64,000 nucleotides of DNA from Saccharomonospora azurea NA-128 (GTDB taxonomy: Bacteria; Actinomycetota; Actinomycetes; Mycobacteriales; Pseudonocardiaceae), in the NCBI RefSeq assembly GCF_000231055.2, contig NZ_CM001466.1, positions 2,953,608 to 3,017,607 on the forward strand, written 5' to 3'. Below the pieces are notes generated by a model. It was not told the origin of the DNA, did not search any database, and saw nothing but the letters and a program-made list of their open reading frames with translations. Of the stretch, positions 39,423-47,921 are shown piece after piece; the stretch's first letter is position 1; every line of letters begins with the position of its first letter. The position numbers and the translations under genes were made by a program.

Positions 39423-40436
39423 TCAGAACTCGATGAGAACCTTGCTGGATGACGCGGAGTCCCTCGCGGTCTCGAACGCCGTCACGGCCTCGGTCGCGGG
39501 GAGGACGTGCGTGACGACCTGCGAGATCGAGGGGTTGGCCGCGAGCAGGTCCACCGCTTCGTCGATCTCCGTGGAGAAGCGGAACGTGCCGCGCAGCTGC
39601 ACCTCCTTCGACACGAGCGGCGCGAGGTTCACGCCGATCGTCGTGTCGGCGAGCATCCCCACCTGCACGACGACGCCCGCGTGCGCTGCCGAGGCGATCG
39701 CCTGGGTCAGCGACGCCGGTGCCGCCGAGCACTCGAACACGACGGGGTACGCCGTCGTCGGGATCTCGTCGGTTCCGACGAGGAAGGCCTCGTGGGCGCC
39801 GAGTGCGCGGGCTCGGGCGAGAGCGGACTCCTGGATGTCGCCCACGGCCACGTGCTCGACGCCTCGGGCGGTGAGTGCCGCGACGACGAGGAGGCCGATG
39901 GGCCCGGCACCGAGAACGAGGGCGCGGTCACCGAGGTCTCCGGCGCCGTCGCGCGCGACCGTGAGGGCGTGCAGCGCCACGCCGAGGGGCTCGGCCAGTG
40001 CCGCGTCCCGCAACGACAGCCCGTCGGGCAGCCCGCGGAGCATGTGCTTCTCGACGACGACGTACTCGGCCGCGGCGCCCTGGCGGTGGGGCAGGTTCGC
40101 GGCGCTGCCGAGGTAGTCGCCCCCGGGCCACAGGTGGGGCCGGTCCGCGATCCGCTCCACCGGGGTCCCGTAGCGCGCGGGGTGCACCGTCACCGGAGTC
40201 CCGGGCGCCCACTCTTCGCTCGGGTCGGCCTCGACGGTCGCGGAGAGCTCGTGTCCCGGCGTGAAGGGCTCGCGCACGAGGTTCTCGCCGTTCTTGCCGT
40301 GGAAGTAGTAGTGCAGGTCCGAGCCGCAGATGCCCACGTAACGCACCCGCAGCAGCACCTCGCCCTCGCCGGGTTCGGGCATGGCGACGTCCTCGAACCG
40401 CATGTCCTCGGCACCGTGGATGAACAGGCTTCTCAT
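39423..40436 (-). CDS. Zinc-type dehydrogenase, L-idonate/L-gulonate 5-dehydrogenase-like
   Basis: About 337 residues from the ATG at 40436. Medium-chain dehydrogenase with the catalytic-zinc residues C37 (GICGSDLHYYFHG), H62-E63 (PGHELSA) and the nucleotide motif VLGAGPIGLLVVAAL. The HYYFHG and LPHRQGAAAEYVVV segments resemble L-idonate 5-dehydrogenase. The usual structural-zinc cysteine cluster (CxxCxxC) between residues ~85 and 110 is absent; the segment reads VTVHPARYGTPVERIADRP. L-gulonate or L-idonate oxidation would feed D-fructuronate or 5-ketogluconate; the first suits the neighbouring UxuB-type gene. Confidence 0.8.
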   Translation of the reverse strand: MRSLFIHGAEDMRFEDVAMPEPGEGEVLLRVRYVGICGSDLHYYFHGKNGENLVREPFTPGHELSATVEADPSEEWAPGTPVTVHPARYGTPVERIADRPHLWPGGDYLGSAANLPHRQGAAAEYVVVEKHMLRGLPDGLSLRDAALAEPLGVALHALTVARDGAGDLGDRALVLGAGPIGLLVVAALTARGVEHVAVGDIQESALARARALGAHEAFLVGTDEIPTTAYPVVFECSAAPASLTQAIASAAHAGVVVQVGMLADTTIGVNLAPLVSKEVQLRGTFRFSTEIDEAVDLLAANPSISQVVTHVLPATEAVTAFETARDSASSSKVLIEF

Positions 40437-40456
40437 CGTTGATCGACTCCAGGCGT

Positions 40457-41932
40457 TCAGCGGGCGGAGGCGACGTCGGCGGCCGCGGCCCGCACTCCGT
40501 CGCGCGTGATGATGGTGAGCAGGTCGGCCACCCGGGCCGTGAACTCCTCCCGCGCGGCGAGGACCTCGGGGAAGAAACCGCCGCCCACGATGCGGCGCAC
40601 GTGGTCGAGCACCGTCACTGCGCCGTCGACGGCCGAGGCGAGCCGGTCGCGCGCGGGTTCGACGATGCGCTCGGAGAGTGGGTCGGGGGTGAAGCCCCTC
40701 GGCGGGGCGACGCACGCGATCCAGGCCGCCATGCACAGCGCGAGGTGGTGCGGCATGCGCCCGTCCCGGAGGTGGAAGAGCGCGGCGTCGGGGATGCGCT
40801 GGAGCAGTTTCTGGGACCCGTCGGTGCCCACCTGGGTGGTGGCGTGGCCGATGAGCGGGTTGCGCCAGCGGGCGTCGAGCTGCGCCACGTACGACTCGGC
40901 GTCGAATCCGGTGGGCGGGGTGAACGACGGGAGGTAGTCGTCGGTGATCCCGCCGAGCACCGCCTCCCGCACGAAGTCCTGGCCCCACGCCACGTCGATC
41001 GTCGGCGCGCCGGAGAGGATGCCGAGGTAGGCGATGAGCGAGTGCGAGCCGTTGAGCAGCCGCAGCTTCACCATCTCGTAGGCCTCAAGCTCGTCGGAGA
41101 AGGTGGCGCCCGCCAGGTCCCAGGCGGGACGGCCGCCGGCGAAGTCGTCTTCCAGAACCCACATCGTGAAGTCCTCGGCGGGAACGGGGCAGCGGTCCTG
41201 CACGCCGAGCAGTTCCGCGACGAGGCGCGTGTGGTCCTCGGTGGTCTTCGGCACGATCCGGTCGACCATCGCGTTGGGGAACGACACCGAGGAGGAGACG
41301 AACGCCAGGACGTCGTCGCTCACCCCGGCGGCCTGCAGGAACTTCTCGACCACGGAGCGCGTGACGCCGCCGGAGGACTGCAGGTTGTCACAGGAGAGGA
41401 CGGCGAACGGCTCGCCCGAGGCGGCGCGCTTCTCCAGTCCGCGGGCGAGCATCCCGACGGTGGTCCGCGGTGTGGCGCCGGGAGCGAGGTCGGCGGCGAC
41501 GTCGGGATTGTCGAGGGCCAGGCGGCCGGTCGCGGGGTCCCGGCTGTAGCCGACCTCGGAGATCGTGAGCGTGGCGATGCGGTGGGCCGGGTCGGCGAGA
41601 GCGTCGACGACGGCCTGGGGGTCGTGGACGGCGACGCCGGTGTCGCGGTGGACGTCGACGACACCCGCCTCGGTGCCGTGTTCGGTGAGCTGGAGAACCG
41701 AGTAGACGTTGTCCTGCGCCCGCATGGGGGTGACGACCCGGTCGGACGCGTGCGCGAACCCGCGGATGCCCCAGTTCCCGCCTGCGGCGGCCATGGCCTG
41801 TGCGGTGTAGACGGCACCGTGGGCGCGATGGAAGTTGCCCAGACCGAGGTGGACGATTCCCGTCCGATCCGGCGCGGATGCCCCGATGAGCGAGCCCGCG
41901 GGCACGCTCTGCCGGCCCAGTGGCTGTGTCAT
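40457..41932 (-). CDS. uxuB: Mannitol dehydrogenase family, probable fructuronate reductase
   Basis: About 491 residues from the ATG at 41932; longer frames extend over the regulator's control region. Polyol-specific long-chain dehydrogenase: VHLGLGNFHRAHGAVYTAQA (NAD binding), SVSFPNAMVDRIVP and the catalytic KLRLLNGSHSLIAYLG with the lysine. It converts D-fructuronate to D-mannonate, or acts on D-mannitol/fructose. Next to manD, kdgK and eda, the fructuronate role is far more likely. It is the first gene of the minus-strand cluster. Confidence 0.85.
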   Translation of the reverse strand: MTQPLGRQSVPAGSLIGASAPDRTGIVHLGLGNFHRAHGAVYTAQAMAAAGGNWGIRGFAHASDRVVTPMRAQDNVYSVLQLTEHGTEAGVVDVHRDTGVAVHDPQAVVDALADPAHRIATLTISEVGYSRDPATGRLALDNPDVAADLAPGATPRTTVGMLARGLEKRAASGEPFAVLSCDNLQSSGGVTRSVVEKFLQAAGVSDDVLAFVSSSVSFPNAMVDRIVPKTTEDHTRLVAELLGVQDRCPVPAEDFTMWVLEDDFAGGRPAWDLAGATFSDELEAYEMVKLRLLNGSHSLIAYLGILSGAPTIDVAWGQDFVREAVLGGITDDYLPSFTPPTGFDAESYVAQLDARWRNPLIGHATTQVGTDGSQKLLQRIPDAALFHLRDGRMPHHLALCMAAWIACVAPPRGFTPDPLSERIVEPARDRLASAVDGAVTVLDHVRRIVGGGFFPEVLAAREEFTARVADLLTIITRDGVRAAAADVASAR

Positions 41933-41973
41933 GACGTCCTTGTCCTTCCGCGACGCACGGGAAACGGTGTCGA

Positions 41974-42008
41974 GCGTTTCGAAATGCGAAACGCCTGGTT
42001 CGCATTTC
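41974..42008. promoter_or_regulatory. Nested palindromes, candidate IclR operator
   Basis: Two perfect inverted repeats share one half: GCGTTTCG-AAATG-CGAAACGC (41974-41994) and GAAATGCGAA-ACGCCTGG-TTCGCATTTC (41981-42008, 10-bp arms). They sit between the divergent uxuB-like and iclR genes. A TAAGCT at 42020-42025 could be the -10 of iclR. The regulator encoded next door is the natural binder. Confidence 0.72.
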
Positions 42009-42068
42009 AGAACACAAGCTAAGCTCAGGTTCAGCGCTACGCAAGATCGATCGAAGGACAATGGGGCC

Positions 42069-42860
42069 ATGGAGACCGAAGCCACACCGGACACGCCGCC
42101 CGTCACCAGCCTCGATCGCGCACTCCTGGTGCTCGAGACGGTGGCGGCCGCCGGCCCCGAGGGCCTCGCGCTCGGCGAGATCGCGGCACGCACGGGCATC
42201 AACAAGGGATCGGTCCACCGGCTGCTCCGCGGTCTCGCGCACCGCGAGTACGTCACCCGCGACGGAGAAGACCGCCACTACGTCCTCGGCGAGGCGCTGC
42301 GCCGGATGGTGCGCAGCTTCGGGGCGGGAGACAACCTGCCCCTGCTGTTCCGGCCGCTCCTGCTGGAAATCTCGCGCCGCACGGAGGAACTCGTCCACCT
42401 CGGGACACTCGACGGGCGTCGCGTCGTCTACCTCGACAAGATCGAGCCGGAGCGCTCCGTCCGGGTGTGGTCGCGCGTCGGCCGTCGTGCGCACGTCGCG
42501 ACCACGGCGCTCGGCCGCGCACTCGTCGCCGCGGCACCCCCGAGCGACTCGCTTCTGACCAGCTACGTCGAGGAAGCGGACCCCGACCACGCGACGCCCG
42601 CGCTCGACCGGCGGTTCCGCGACGCGGTCGACGCCGCGCGCCGCCTCGGGTGGGCGATCGAGAACCAGGAGAACGAACCCGGGATCGCCTGCGTCGGGAT
42701 CGCCCTCACCTCCACCACCGCGCAGGACGTCGCGGTCAGTGTCACCGTCCCCGCCGAGCGCATGACGGCCGAACGCCTCGCCGAGGTCGGAGCGCTGCTG
42801 CGCGAACTCGCCAGCGACCTCGCACCGCAGGAGTACACGCTCGCCCCGACCACGGGCTGA
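42069..42860 (+). CDS. IclR family transcriptional regulator of the sugar-acid cluster
   Basis: About 263 residues from the ATG at 42069 after GAAGGAC; the ATG at 42061 is out of frame. The N-terminal winged helix (residues ~14-70) has SLDRALLVLETVAAAG and IAARTGINKGSVHRLLRGLA. The C-terminal ligand-binding domain has VYLDKIEPERSVRVWSRVGR, ATTALGRALVAAA and the ENEPGIACVGIALTS loop. It is divergent from the catabolic cluster and probably controls it in response to a sugar-acid intermediate such as KDG. Confidence 0.88.
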   Translation: METEATPDTPPVTSLDRALLVLETVAAAGPEGLALGEIAARTGINKGSVHRLLRGLAHREYVTRDGEDRHYVLGEALRRMVRSFGAGDNLPLLFRPLLLEISRRTEELVHLGTLDGRRVVYLDKIEPERSVRVWSRVGRRAHVATTALGRALVAAAPPSDSLLTSYVEEADPDHATPALDRRFRDAVDAARRLGWAIENQENEPGIACVGIALTSTTAQDVAVSVTVPAERMTAERLAEVGALLRELASDLAPQEYTLAPTTG

Positions 42861-42978
42861 GCAACCGGCACGCTCGTCGCCGAAAAAAACTCGGGCGGCA
42901 CTGTCGAGGATCGGTTTTCGGCTCCGTCTCCCCGGTGAACGCGACCACAATGGGTCGTACAGCACGGAGGAGAACACC

Positions 42979-43386
42979 ATGGCCAAGTACCTGCTGCTCA
43001 AGCACTACCGGGGCGCCCCGGCCGCGGTCAACGACGTGCCGATGGACAAGTGGACACCCGAGGAGGTCGCGGCCCACGTCCAGTACATGAACGACTTCGC
43101 GAAGCGTCTCGAAGGCACCGGTGAGTTCGTCGACGGCCAGGCGCTCGCACCCGAAGGGACGTGGGTGCGCTACGACGGCGAGGGGCGTCCGCCGGTCACC
43201 GACGGCCCGTTCGCCGAGACCAAGGACCTCATCGCCGGCTGGATGGTGATCGACGTCGACAGCTACGAGCGGGCGGTCGAGCTGGCAGGGGAGCTGTCGG
43301 CCGCGCCGGGAGCGAAGGGCGAGCCCATCCACGAGTGGCTGGAGCTGCGACCGTTCCTGACCTCGCCGCCCACGGTGACCGAGTGA
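42979..43386 (+). CDS. YCII/DGPF-domain protein
   Basis: 135 residues, ATG start after GGAGGAGAA. The DGPF motif is in VTDGPFAETKDLIAGWMVID, with MAKYLLLKHYRGAP at the start and EIRPF-like LELRPFLTSPP at the end. These ferredoxin-like dimeric proteins nearly always accompany ECF42-group sigma factors, as here; the stop overlaps the GTG of the sigma gene. The biochemical role is unknown. Confidence 0.88.
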   Translation: MAKYLLLKHYRGAPAAVNDVPMDKWTPEEVAAHVQYMNDFAKRLEGTGEFVDGQALAPEGTWVRYDGEGRPPVTDGPFAETKDLIAGWMVIDVDSYERAVELAGELSAAPGAKGEPIHEWLELRPFLTSPPTVTE

Positions 43387-44537
43387 ATCCCTCGCTGCTG
43401 CGGGAGCTCGTGCCCGCGGTGATCGGTGTTCTCGTCCGGCGCGGAGCCGACTTCGCGTCGGCCGAGGACGCCGTGCAGGAAGCCCTGATCCGGGCGCTGG
43501 AGGTCTGGCCCGAGGACGTCCCGCGCGACCCGAAGGCGTGGCTCGTGGCGGTCGCGTGGCGCAAGTTCCTCGACGCCACCCGGGCCGAGCGTGCGCGGAA
43601 GGGGCGGGAACTCGCGGTCGGGGTCGCGCCTGCGCCCGGTCCGGCTCCCGCGGTGGACGAGGAGCTCCAGCTCTACTTCCTGTGTGCGCACCCGTCGCTG
43701 ACCCCGGCGTCGGCGGTGGCGCTGACACTCCGCGCCGTCGGCGGCCTGACGACCCGCCAGATCGCCGAGGCCTACCTCGTTCCCGAGCCGACGATGGCCC
43801 AGCGCATCAGCCGGGCCAAGCGGACGGTCTCGGGTGTGCGCTTCGACCAGCCGGGCGATGTGGCCACGGTGCTGCGGGTGCTGTACCTGGTGTTCAACGA
43901 GGGCTACTCCGGTGACGTCGACCTCGCCGCCGAGGCCATCCGGCTCACCCGGCAGCTCGCGGCCGCGATCGACCACCCCGAGGTCGCGGGCCTGCTCGCC
44001 CTCATGCTGCTCCACCACGCGCGGCGGGCCGCCCGCACCGCCGCCGACGGCAGCCTGGTGCCACTGGCCGAGCAGGACCGCGGGCGGTGGGACACCGCGT
44101 TGATCGCCGAGGGCATCGGGATCCTGCAGGCCGCTCTCGCCCGCGACCGGCTGGGCGAGTTCCAGGCACAGGCGGCCGTCGCCGCCCTCCACGCCGACGC
44201 GCCCACCGCCGAGGAGACCGACTGGGTGCAGATCGTCGAGTGGTACGACGAGCTGTGCCGCCTGACCGACAGCCCGGTCGTGCGGCTCAACCGGGCGGTG
44301 GCGGTCGGCGAGGCCGACGGACCCCGCGCGGGTCTGCGCGCCCTCGCGGCGCTGGACACCTCGCTGCCCCGCTACACGGCCGTGGCGGCGTACCTCCACG
44401 AACGGGACGGCGATACAGCCAGGGCCGCGCGGCTCTACGCCGAGGCCGCCCACACGGCGTCCAACCTCGCCGAACGCGACCACCTCACCCGCCAGGCCGC
44501 CCGGCTCAACTCCCGGCGACCCGCCCACGACCTCTGA
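43383..44537 (+). CDS. ECF42-type RNA polymerase sigma factor
   Basis: About 384 residues from the GTG at 43383. The sigma-2 domain (residues ~10-75) has FASAEDAVQEALIRALEVWP and the sigma-4 domain (~105-165) has LRAVGGLTTRQIAEAYLVPE and TMAQRISRAKR. A C-terminal extension of about 200 residues (TPR-like helical repeats) includes VLRVLYLVFNEGYSG and SPVVRLNRAVAVGEADGPRA. This extension, and not an anti-sigma factor, is thought to control ECF42 sigma factors. The adjacent DGPF gene confirms the group. Confidence 0.88.
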   Translation: MNPSLLRELVPAVIGVLVRRGADFASAEDAVQEALIRALEVWPEDVPRDPKAWLVAVAWRKFLDATRAERARKGRELAVGVAPAPGPAPAVDEELQLYFLCAHPSLTPASAVALTLRAVGGLTTRQIAEAYLVPEPTMAQRISRAKRTVSGVRFDQPGDVATVLRVLYLVFNEGYSGDVDLAAEAIRLTRQLAAAIDHPEVAGLLALMLLHHARRAARTAADGSLVPLAEQDRGRWDTALIAEGIGILQAALARDRLGEFQAQAAVAALHADAPTAEETDWVQIVEWYDELCRLTDSPVVRLNRAVAVGEADGPRAGLRALAALDTSLPRYTAVAAYLHERDGDTARAARLYAEAAHTASNLAERDHLTRQAARLNSRRPAHDL

Positions 44538-44569
44538 CAGCCCCCGACGGCCCGGCGCCGGGGTGCCGA

Positions 44570-45022
44570 TCAGCCGACCGCCCGCCGGACGAGCTCGGCG
44601 ATGCGTTCCTCGACCTCGGGGGTCATGTTCACCAGGGCGAAGGACGTCGCCCACATGTCGCCGTCGTCGAGCTTCGCCGTGTCGTTGAAGCCGAGCGTCG
44701 CGTAGCGCACCTTGAACTTCTCCGCGTTCTGGAAGAAGCAGACGACCTTGCCGTCGAGGGCGTAGGCGGGCATCCCGTACCAGAGCTTCGGCGCGAGCGT
44801 CGGGGCGTTCTCCCTGACGATGGCGTGTACGCGCTCTGCGAGGGCACGGTCGTGGTCGGACATCGTGGCGATCTTGTCGAGCACGTCGCGTTCGGCGGCC
44901 GCCGCCTTGTCCGCTCGGGACGCGCGGCGGGCTTCCTTCTTCCGCTCCTCGGCGTGTTCCTTCATCGCGGCCCGTTCCTCGGCGGTGAACGCCTGAGAGG
45001 TGCTGCTCTTGGTGCGGCCCAT
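44570..45022 (-). CDS. DUF1801-like protein
   Basis: About 150 residues from the ATG at 45022 after AAGGGAG. The first ~55 residues are a basic, Lys/Ala/Glu-rich helix. The rest shows the DUF1801/YdhG-like (frataxin-like iron chaperone fold) pattern: IVRENAPTLAPKLWYGMPAYALDG, then KVVCFFQNAEKFKVRYATLGFND (in parts FFQNAEKFKVRYATLGF) and ERIAELVRRAVG at the end. The function is unknown. It converges with the sigma gene and is alone on its strand. Confidence 0.75.
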   Translation of the reverse strand: MGRTKSSTSQAFTAEERAAMKEHAEERKKEARRASRADKAAAAERDVLDKIATMSDHDRALAERVHAIVRENAPTLAPKLWYGMPAYALDGKVVCFFQNAEKFKVRYATLGFNDTAKLDDGDMWATSFALVNMTPEVEERIAELVRRAVG

Positions 45023-45110
45023 GGTCGCGGCTCCCTTCACTCGTGTCGTCGACGCTAGGCGGGATGGGCGGCAACGGGCTTCTCGATTCCTGACCGATCG
45101 GGCAGGCGCG

Positions 45111-46277
45111 TCACACGAGCTCGGTCGTCCGGCTCGGGCGCCCCGTGTACAGCCGGTGGAGGAGCGATTCGAGCGGGCCGCGGGTGAAGCGGCGCAGCCA
45201 CAGCGTGGCCAGCACCATGAACAGCGCGCTCACCCCGGCCCACGCCGCGACGACCCACCACGGCCGGGCGTCGACCAGCGTCGTGGCGAGCCCGAAGCCC
45301 CAGCCGTAGCACAGCACGCTGCACACGAGGTTCTGGAACACGTAGCACGACATGGCCGCGCGGCCCGTCGCGACGAAGCCACGCCGCAACACGCCGCCGC
45401 GGGTTCGCCGGGCGAGCTCCACGATCGCGGCGAGCAGCCCGAAGGCGACGATCGGCGGAAGAAGGTAGCGATCGACGAAGAACCACTCCGGGCCGGCGAA
45501 CGCCGTCACCAGGTTCAACGGCAGGCCCACGCCGAATCCGATCGACATCATGCGCCGCCGGACGCGCGCGCCCCGCTCCGACTCCTCGAACGTGCCCGCG
45601 CGCAGCACCTCGATCCCGGCGAGGAACAACACCGTGGACAGCGGGACGATGAGCAGCAGTTCGCTCCGGAAGTAGACGGCCAGATCGATGCGGGCGACGA
45701 CCTGGTCGAGCCAGCTCGCCGAGGTGTACAGGTGCTCGGCGCCGTCGCTGTCGCCTCCCGCCGAGAGCTGCCCGGTGTGCGCGGCGAGCGTGAACAGGCC
45801 GACGAGCGCCAGATGGACGGAGGTCGCCAACGCCATCCACCCGCGCCGGACCCGGTCGCTGCGGGAGACCAGGAACGCCACGTGGATCGACACGAGCGCG
45901 TAGCCCGCGAGCACGTCGAACTCGAAGATCAGCAGGTAGTGGACGAGGCCCTCGAACAGCAGCAGCATCGCCCGCAGCAGGTACCGGCCGGGCCAGCGCC
46001 GTCCCCGCCGCACGGCGGAGCGGTACTGCAGTTCGAGGCCCACACCGAACAAAATGGACAGCAGCGCGAGGAACTTGCCGTTCGACAGCGTCAGGAGAAT
46101 GGTCTGGACGATGCCGGAGTCCGCCCCGGCGTCCGTGGACACCCAGCCGAAGGCGCCCCGCGGGTCGGTGAAGATCCAGATGTTGGTGCCGAGGGTGCCG
46201 AGGATCGCCACGCCCCGTGCGAGGTCGAGTGCGTCGATGCGCTGCCCGCTGGACGTCGCGGTGTGGTGACTGTTCAC
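45111..46277 (-). CDS. DUF418 family multi-pass membrane protein
   Basis: About 388 residues, with around 9-10 hydrophobic segments. The start is probably the GTG at 46277, giving RIDALDLARGVAILGTLGTN, the family's typical opening; the GTG at 46343 adds 22 polar residues. It ends in the DUF418 region (RAAMSCYVFQNLVCSVLCYG; WVVAAWAGVSALFMVLATLW; RGPLESLLHRL). It belongs to the acyltransferase-3-like membrane protein group; the role is unknown. It stands alone between the DUF1801 gene and the MerR regulator. Confidence 0.8.
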   Translation of the reverse strand: MNSHHTATSSGQRIDALDLARGVAILGTLGTNIWIFTDPRGAFGWVSTDAGADSGIVQTILLTLSNGKFLALLSILFGVGLELQYRSAVRRGRRWPGRYLLRAMLLLFEGLVHYLLIFEFDVLAGYALVSIHVAFLVSRSDRVRRGWMALATSVHLALVGLFTLAAHTGQLSAGGDSDGAEHLYTSASWLDQVVARIDLAVYFRSELLLIVPLSTVLFLAGIEVLRAGTFEESERGARVRRRMMSIGFGVGLPLNLVTAFAGPEWFFVDRYLLPPIVAFGLLAAIVELARRTRGGVLRRGFVATGRAAMSCYVFQNLVCSVLCYGWGFGLATTLVDARPWWVVAAWAGVSALFMVLATLWLRRFTRGPLESLLHRLYTGRPSRTTELV

Positions 46278-46422
46278 ACCCGAAAGATTACGGAGAGCAT
46301 CCTTTGTGCGGCTCGGTCGCGGGACGGAGACGGCACTGGACACTTGGGGGGAGACCGGGTGGGCATTTCGACGGAGTCCGCGGTGAGGCGTATCGGCGGA
46401 CAGGCGTAGAGCACGATCGGCG

Positions 46423-47127
46423 TCAGGGCACCTCGGACAGGTACGCGTGCAGCAGTGCCGACGCTTCGAGCAGCGCCGTCGCCCTGCGGTCCACCTCGTC
46501 CGTGCGTGTGGTCACGGCCGCCTGCAACGCCTCCGTGCTTCCGGTGCGCCGTAGGGCGTCGAGCACCGGACCGATCCGAGGCAGCGGGTAGTGCACCCGG
46601 CGCAGCAGATGGATCAGCTGGGCCTCCCGGACGTCGGTGGGCGAGTACGTCCGGTACCGCGTGCCCTGCTCCCGCGCGGGCGTCAGCAGGCCTTCGGCCT
46701 CCCACACCCGCAACGTGGAGGTACGCACGCCGAGCAGGTGTGCCACCTCGCCGATCCGCAGGCCGGCGCGGGACGGCCGCTGAGGTTGCCGCCCGGCGAC
46801 GGCGTCGAGCCATTCGGTGAGCTCCCGCAACGAACGACGTGTGTCGTGCAGCTCGGCGTGGACGGCGTCGAGCAGCGCCAGCACACGCGGGCGGTCACCC
46901 GCGTTGGCGGCGGCCATGATCGTGCGCGCGGCCGGAAGGCCCGCGCCCGGCACGAGTGCGCGGTAGGCGAGCAGGGCGTCCCGGTGCCTTGGCAGGAACA
47001 CCCTGTGGCCCGAGGCGGTGCGCTCGGCCGGAGGAAGGATGCCCACGTCGGCGTAGTTGCGGATCGCTTGGGCCGACACCCCCGCCGCCCGCGCGAGGTC
47101 CACCGGACGCAGTGCTCGTGGAGTCAC
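46423..47127 (-). CDS. MerR family regulator with two HTH domains (TioE-like)
   Basis: 234 residues, GTG start after GAGGTGAGG. Two MerR-type winged helices are fused: residues ~6-75 (RPVDLARAAGVSAQAIRNYA, with GHRVFLPRHRDALLAYRAL) and ~122-190 (LRIGEVAHLLGVRTSTLRVW, with RYRTYSPTDVREAQLI). The tandem layout is that of TioE-type regulators. No metal-binding cysteines are present. It diverges from the DUF2020 lipoprotein gene, whose control region it may bind. Confidence 0.85.
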   Translation of the reverse strand: MTPRALRPVDLARAAGVSAQAIRNYADVGILPPAERTASGHRVFLPRHRDALLAYRALVPGAGLPAARTIMAAANAGDRPRVLALLDAVHAELHDTRRSLRELTEWLDAVAGRQPQRPSRAGLRIGEVAHLLGVRTSTLRVWEAEGLLTPAREQGTRYRTYSPTDVREAQLIHLLRRVHYPLPRIGPVLDALRRTGSTEALQAAVTTRTDEVDRRATALLEASALLHAYLSEVP

Positions 47128-47183
47128 GTCTGCCTCACCTCGTCACAGAGCCCGATGATCACGTCTGGTTCACTGTGCCAGTT

Positions 47184-47741
47184 ATGCGCACAAGCCTTGT
47201 CGTGATCGGTACGGCCGTCGCCGCGTTGGTGGCCGGCTGCGGCGGAGCAGCCGAGCCGGAGAGTCGGCAATCCGCGACCTCGTCGGAGTCGGGGGCGACG
47301 GGAGCGTCGGGGACGTCGGGGACGTCGGTGCCCCTGCCCCCGGAGCCCGAACCCGCCGCCGAGGGGGAGTGTCCCTACCTCGACACCGAGTTCGTGGCCC
47401 AGACCAACGGCCAGCGGGTCGGCAGTGTCCGGACGTCCTCTGAGGACACCAACCCGGCGTGCTTCTTCTACCGGCCCGACGGCGACGTCCAGCTCACGGT
47501 GCGGGTGTACGTGGGCGAGGAGGAGGTCGCCCGCGCGATCGTCGACGATGCGGCCCCGGTGGCGACCTCGAATCCCACCGCGCAACCCACGGGGTGGGAG
47601 GGCGGTTACGAGTCCGGTGACGACGGTGCCGTGTACGCCGTCTCCAAGGGAGGACACGCCGTGGTCGTGAGGACGAATCAGCAACAGAGCGTGAAGGCGC
47701 GCTCGGTCGCGGTCGAGGCCATCACCAGGCTTGGGTTCTGA
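47184..47741 (+). CDS. DUF2020 lipoprotein
   Basis: About 185 residues from the ATG at 47184; no ribosome binding site is evident, so it may be leaderless. A signal peptide with the lipobox LVAGC puts the lipid-anchored cysteine near residue 18. A Ser/Gly/Thr linker is followed by a ~130-residue domain opening with ECPYLDTEFVAQTNGQRVGS and containing PACFFYRPDGDVQLTVRVYV, which matches DUF2020. The two cysteines in that domain probably form a disulfide. The function is unknown; it is exposed on the outer face of the membrane. Confidence 0.75.
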   Translation: MRTSLVVIGTAVAALVAGCGGAAEPESRQSATSSESGATGASGTSGTSVPLPPEPEPAAEGECPYLDTEFVAQTNGQRVGSVRTSSEDTNPACFFYRPDGDVQLTVRVYVGEEEVARAIVDDAAPVATSNPTAQPTGWEGGYESGDDGAVYAVSKGGHAVVVRTNQQQSVKARSVAVEAITRLGF

Positions 47742-47921
47742 GAGTGACGACAAGACACCGCTGCGTGCAGCCCAGTTTGATCTTGTATTAGGGTTACGCG
47801 CACGCGCAGGCTCACCCCAGAACGGCAAGCCCCGACCGGGTTACCGGCTACACGGCGTGCCGAAGCCGCACTTGCGGCCCTGCGACCAATTCGTGGAATC
47901 AGACTGTGAAGGATGGGATCC

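Noticed and set aside
45000-46409. 469-codon plus-strand frame opposite the DUF418 gene
   Set aside because: Arg/Gln/His-rich antisense frame with no hydrophobic structure; the DUF418 frame has clean transmembrane segments.
31254-47921. The accessory block between tRNA-Ile and ppiA as one genomic island
   Set aside because: No integrase, transposase or flanking direct repeats were seen, and tRNA-Ala with its DLW-39 neighbour sits inside in the conserved order, so it looks like separate insertions.
47742-47921. Non-coding RNA or riboswitch before the DUF6918-like gene
   Set aside because: No known riboswitch core or stable structure recognised by eye; only a weakly structured leader.
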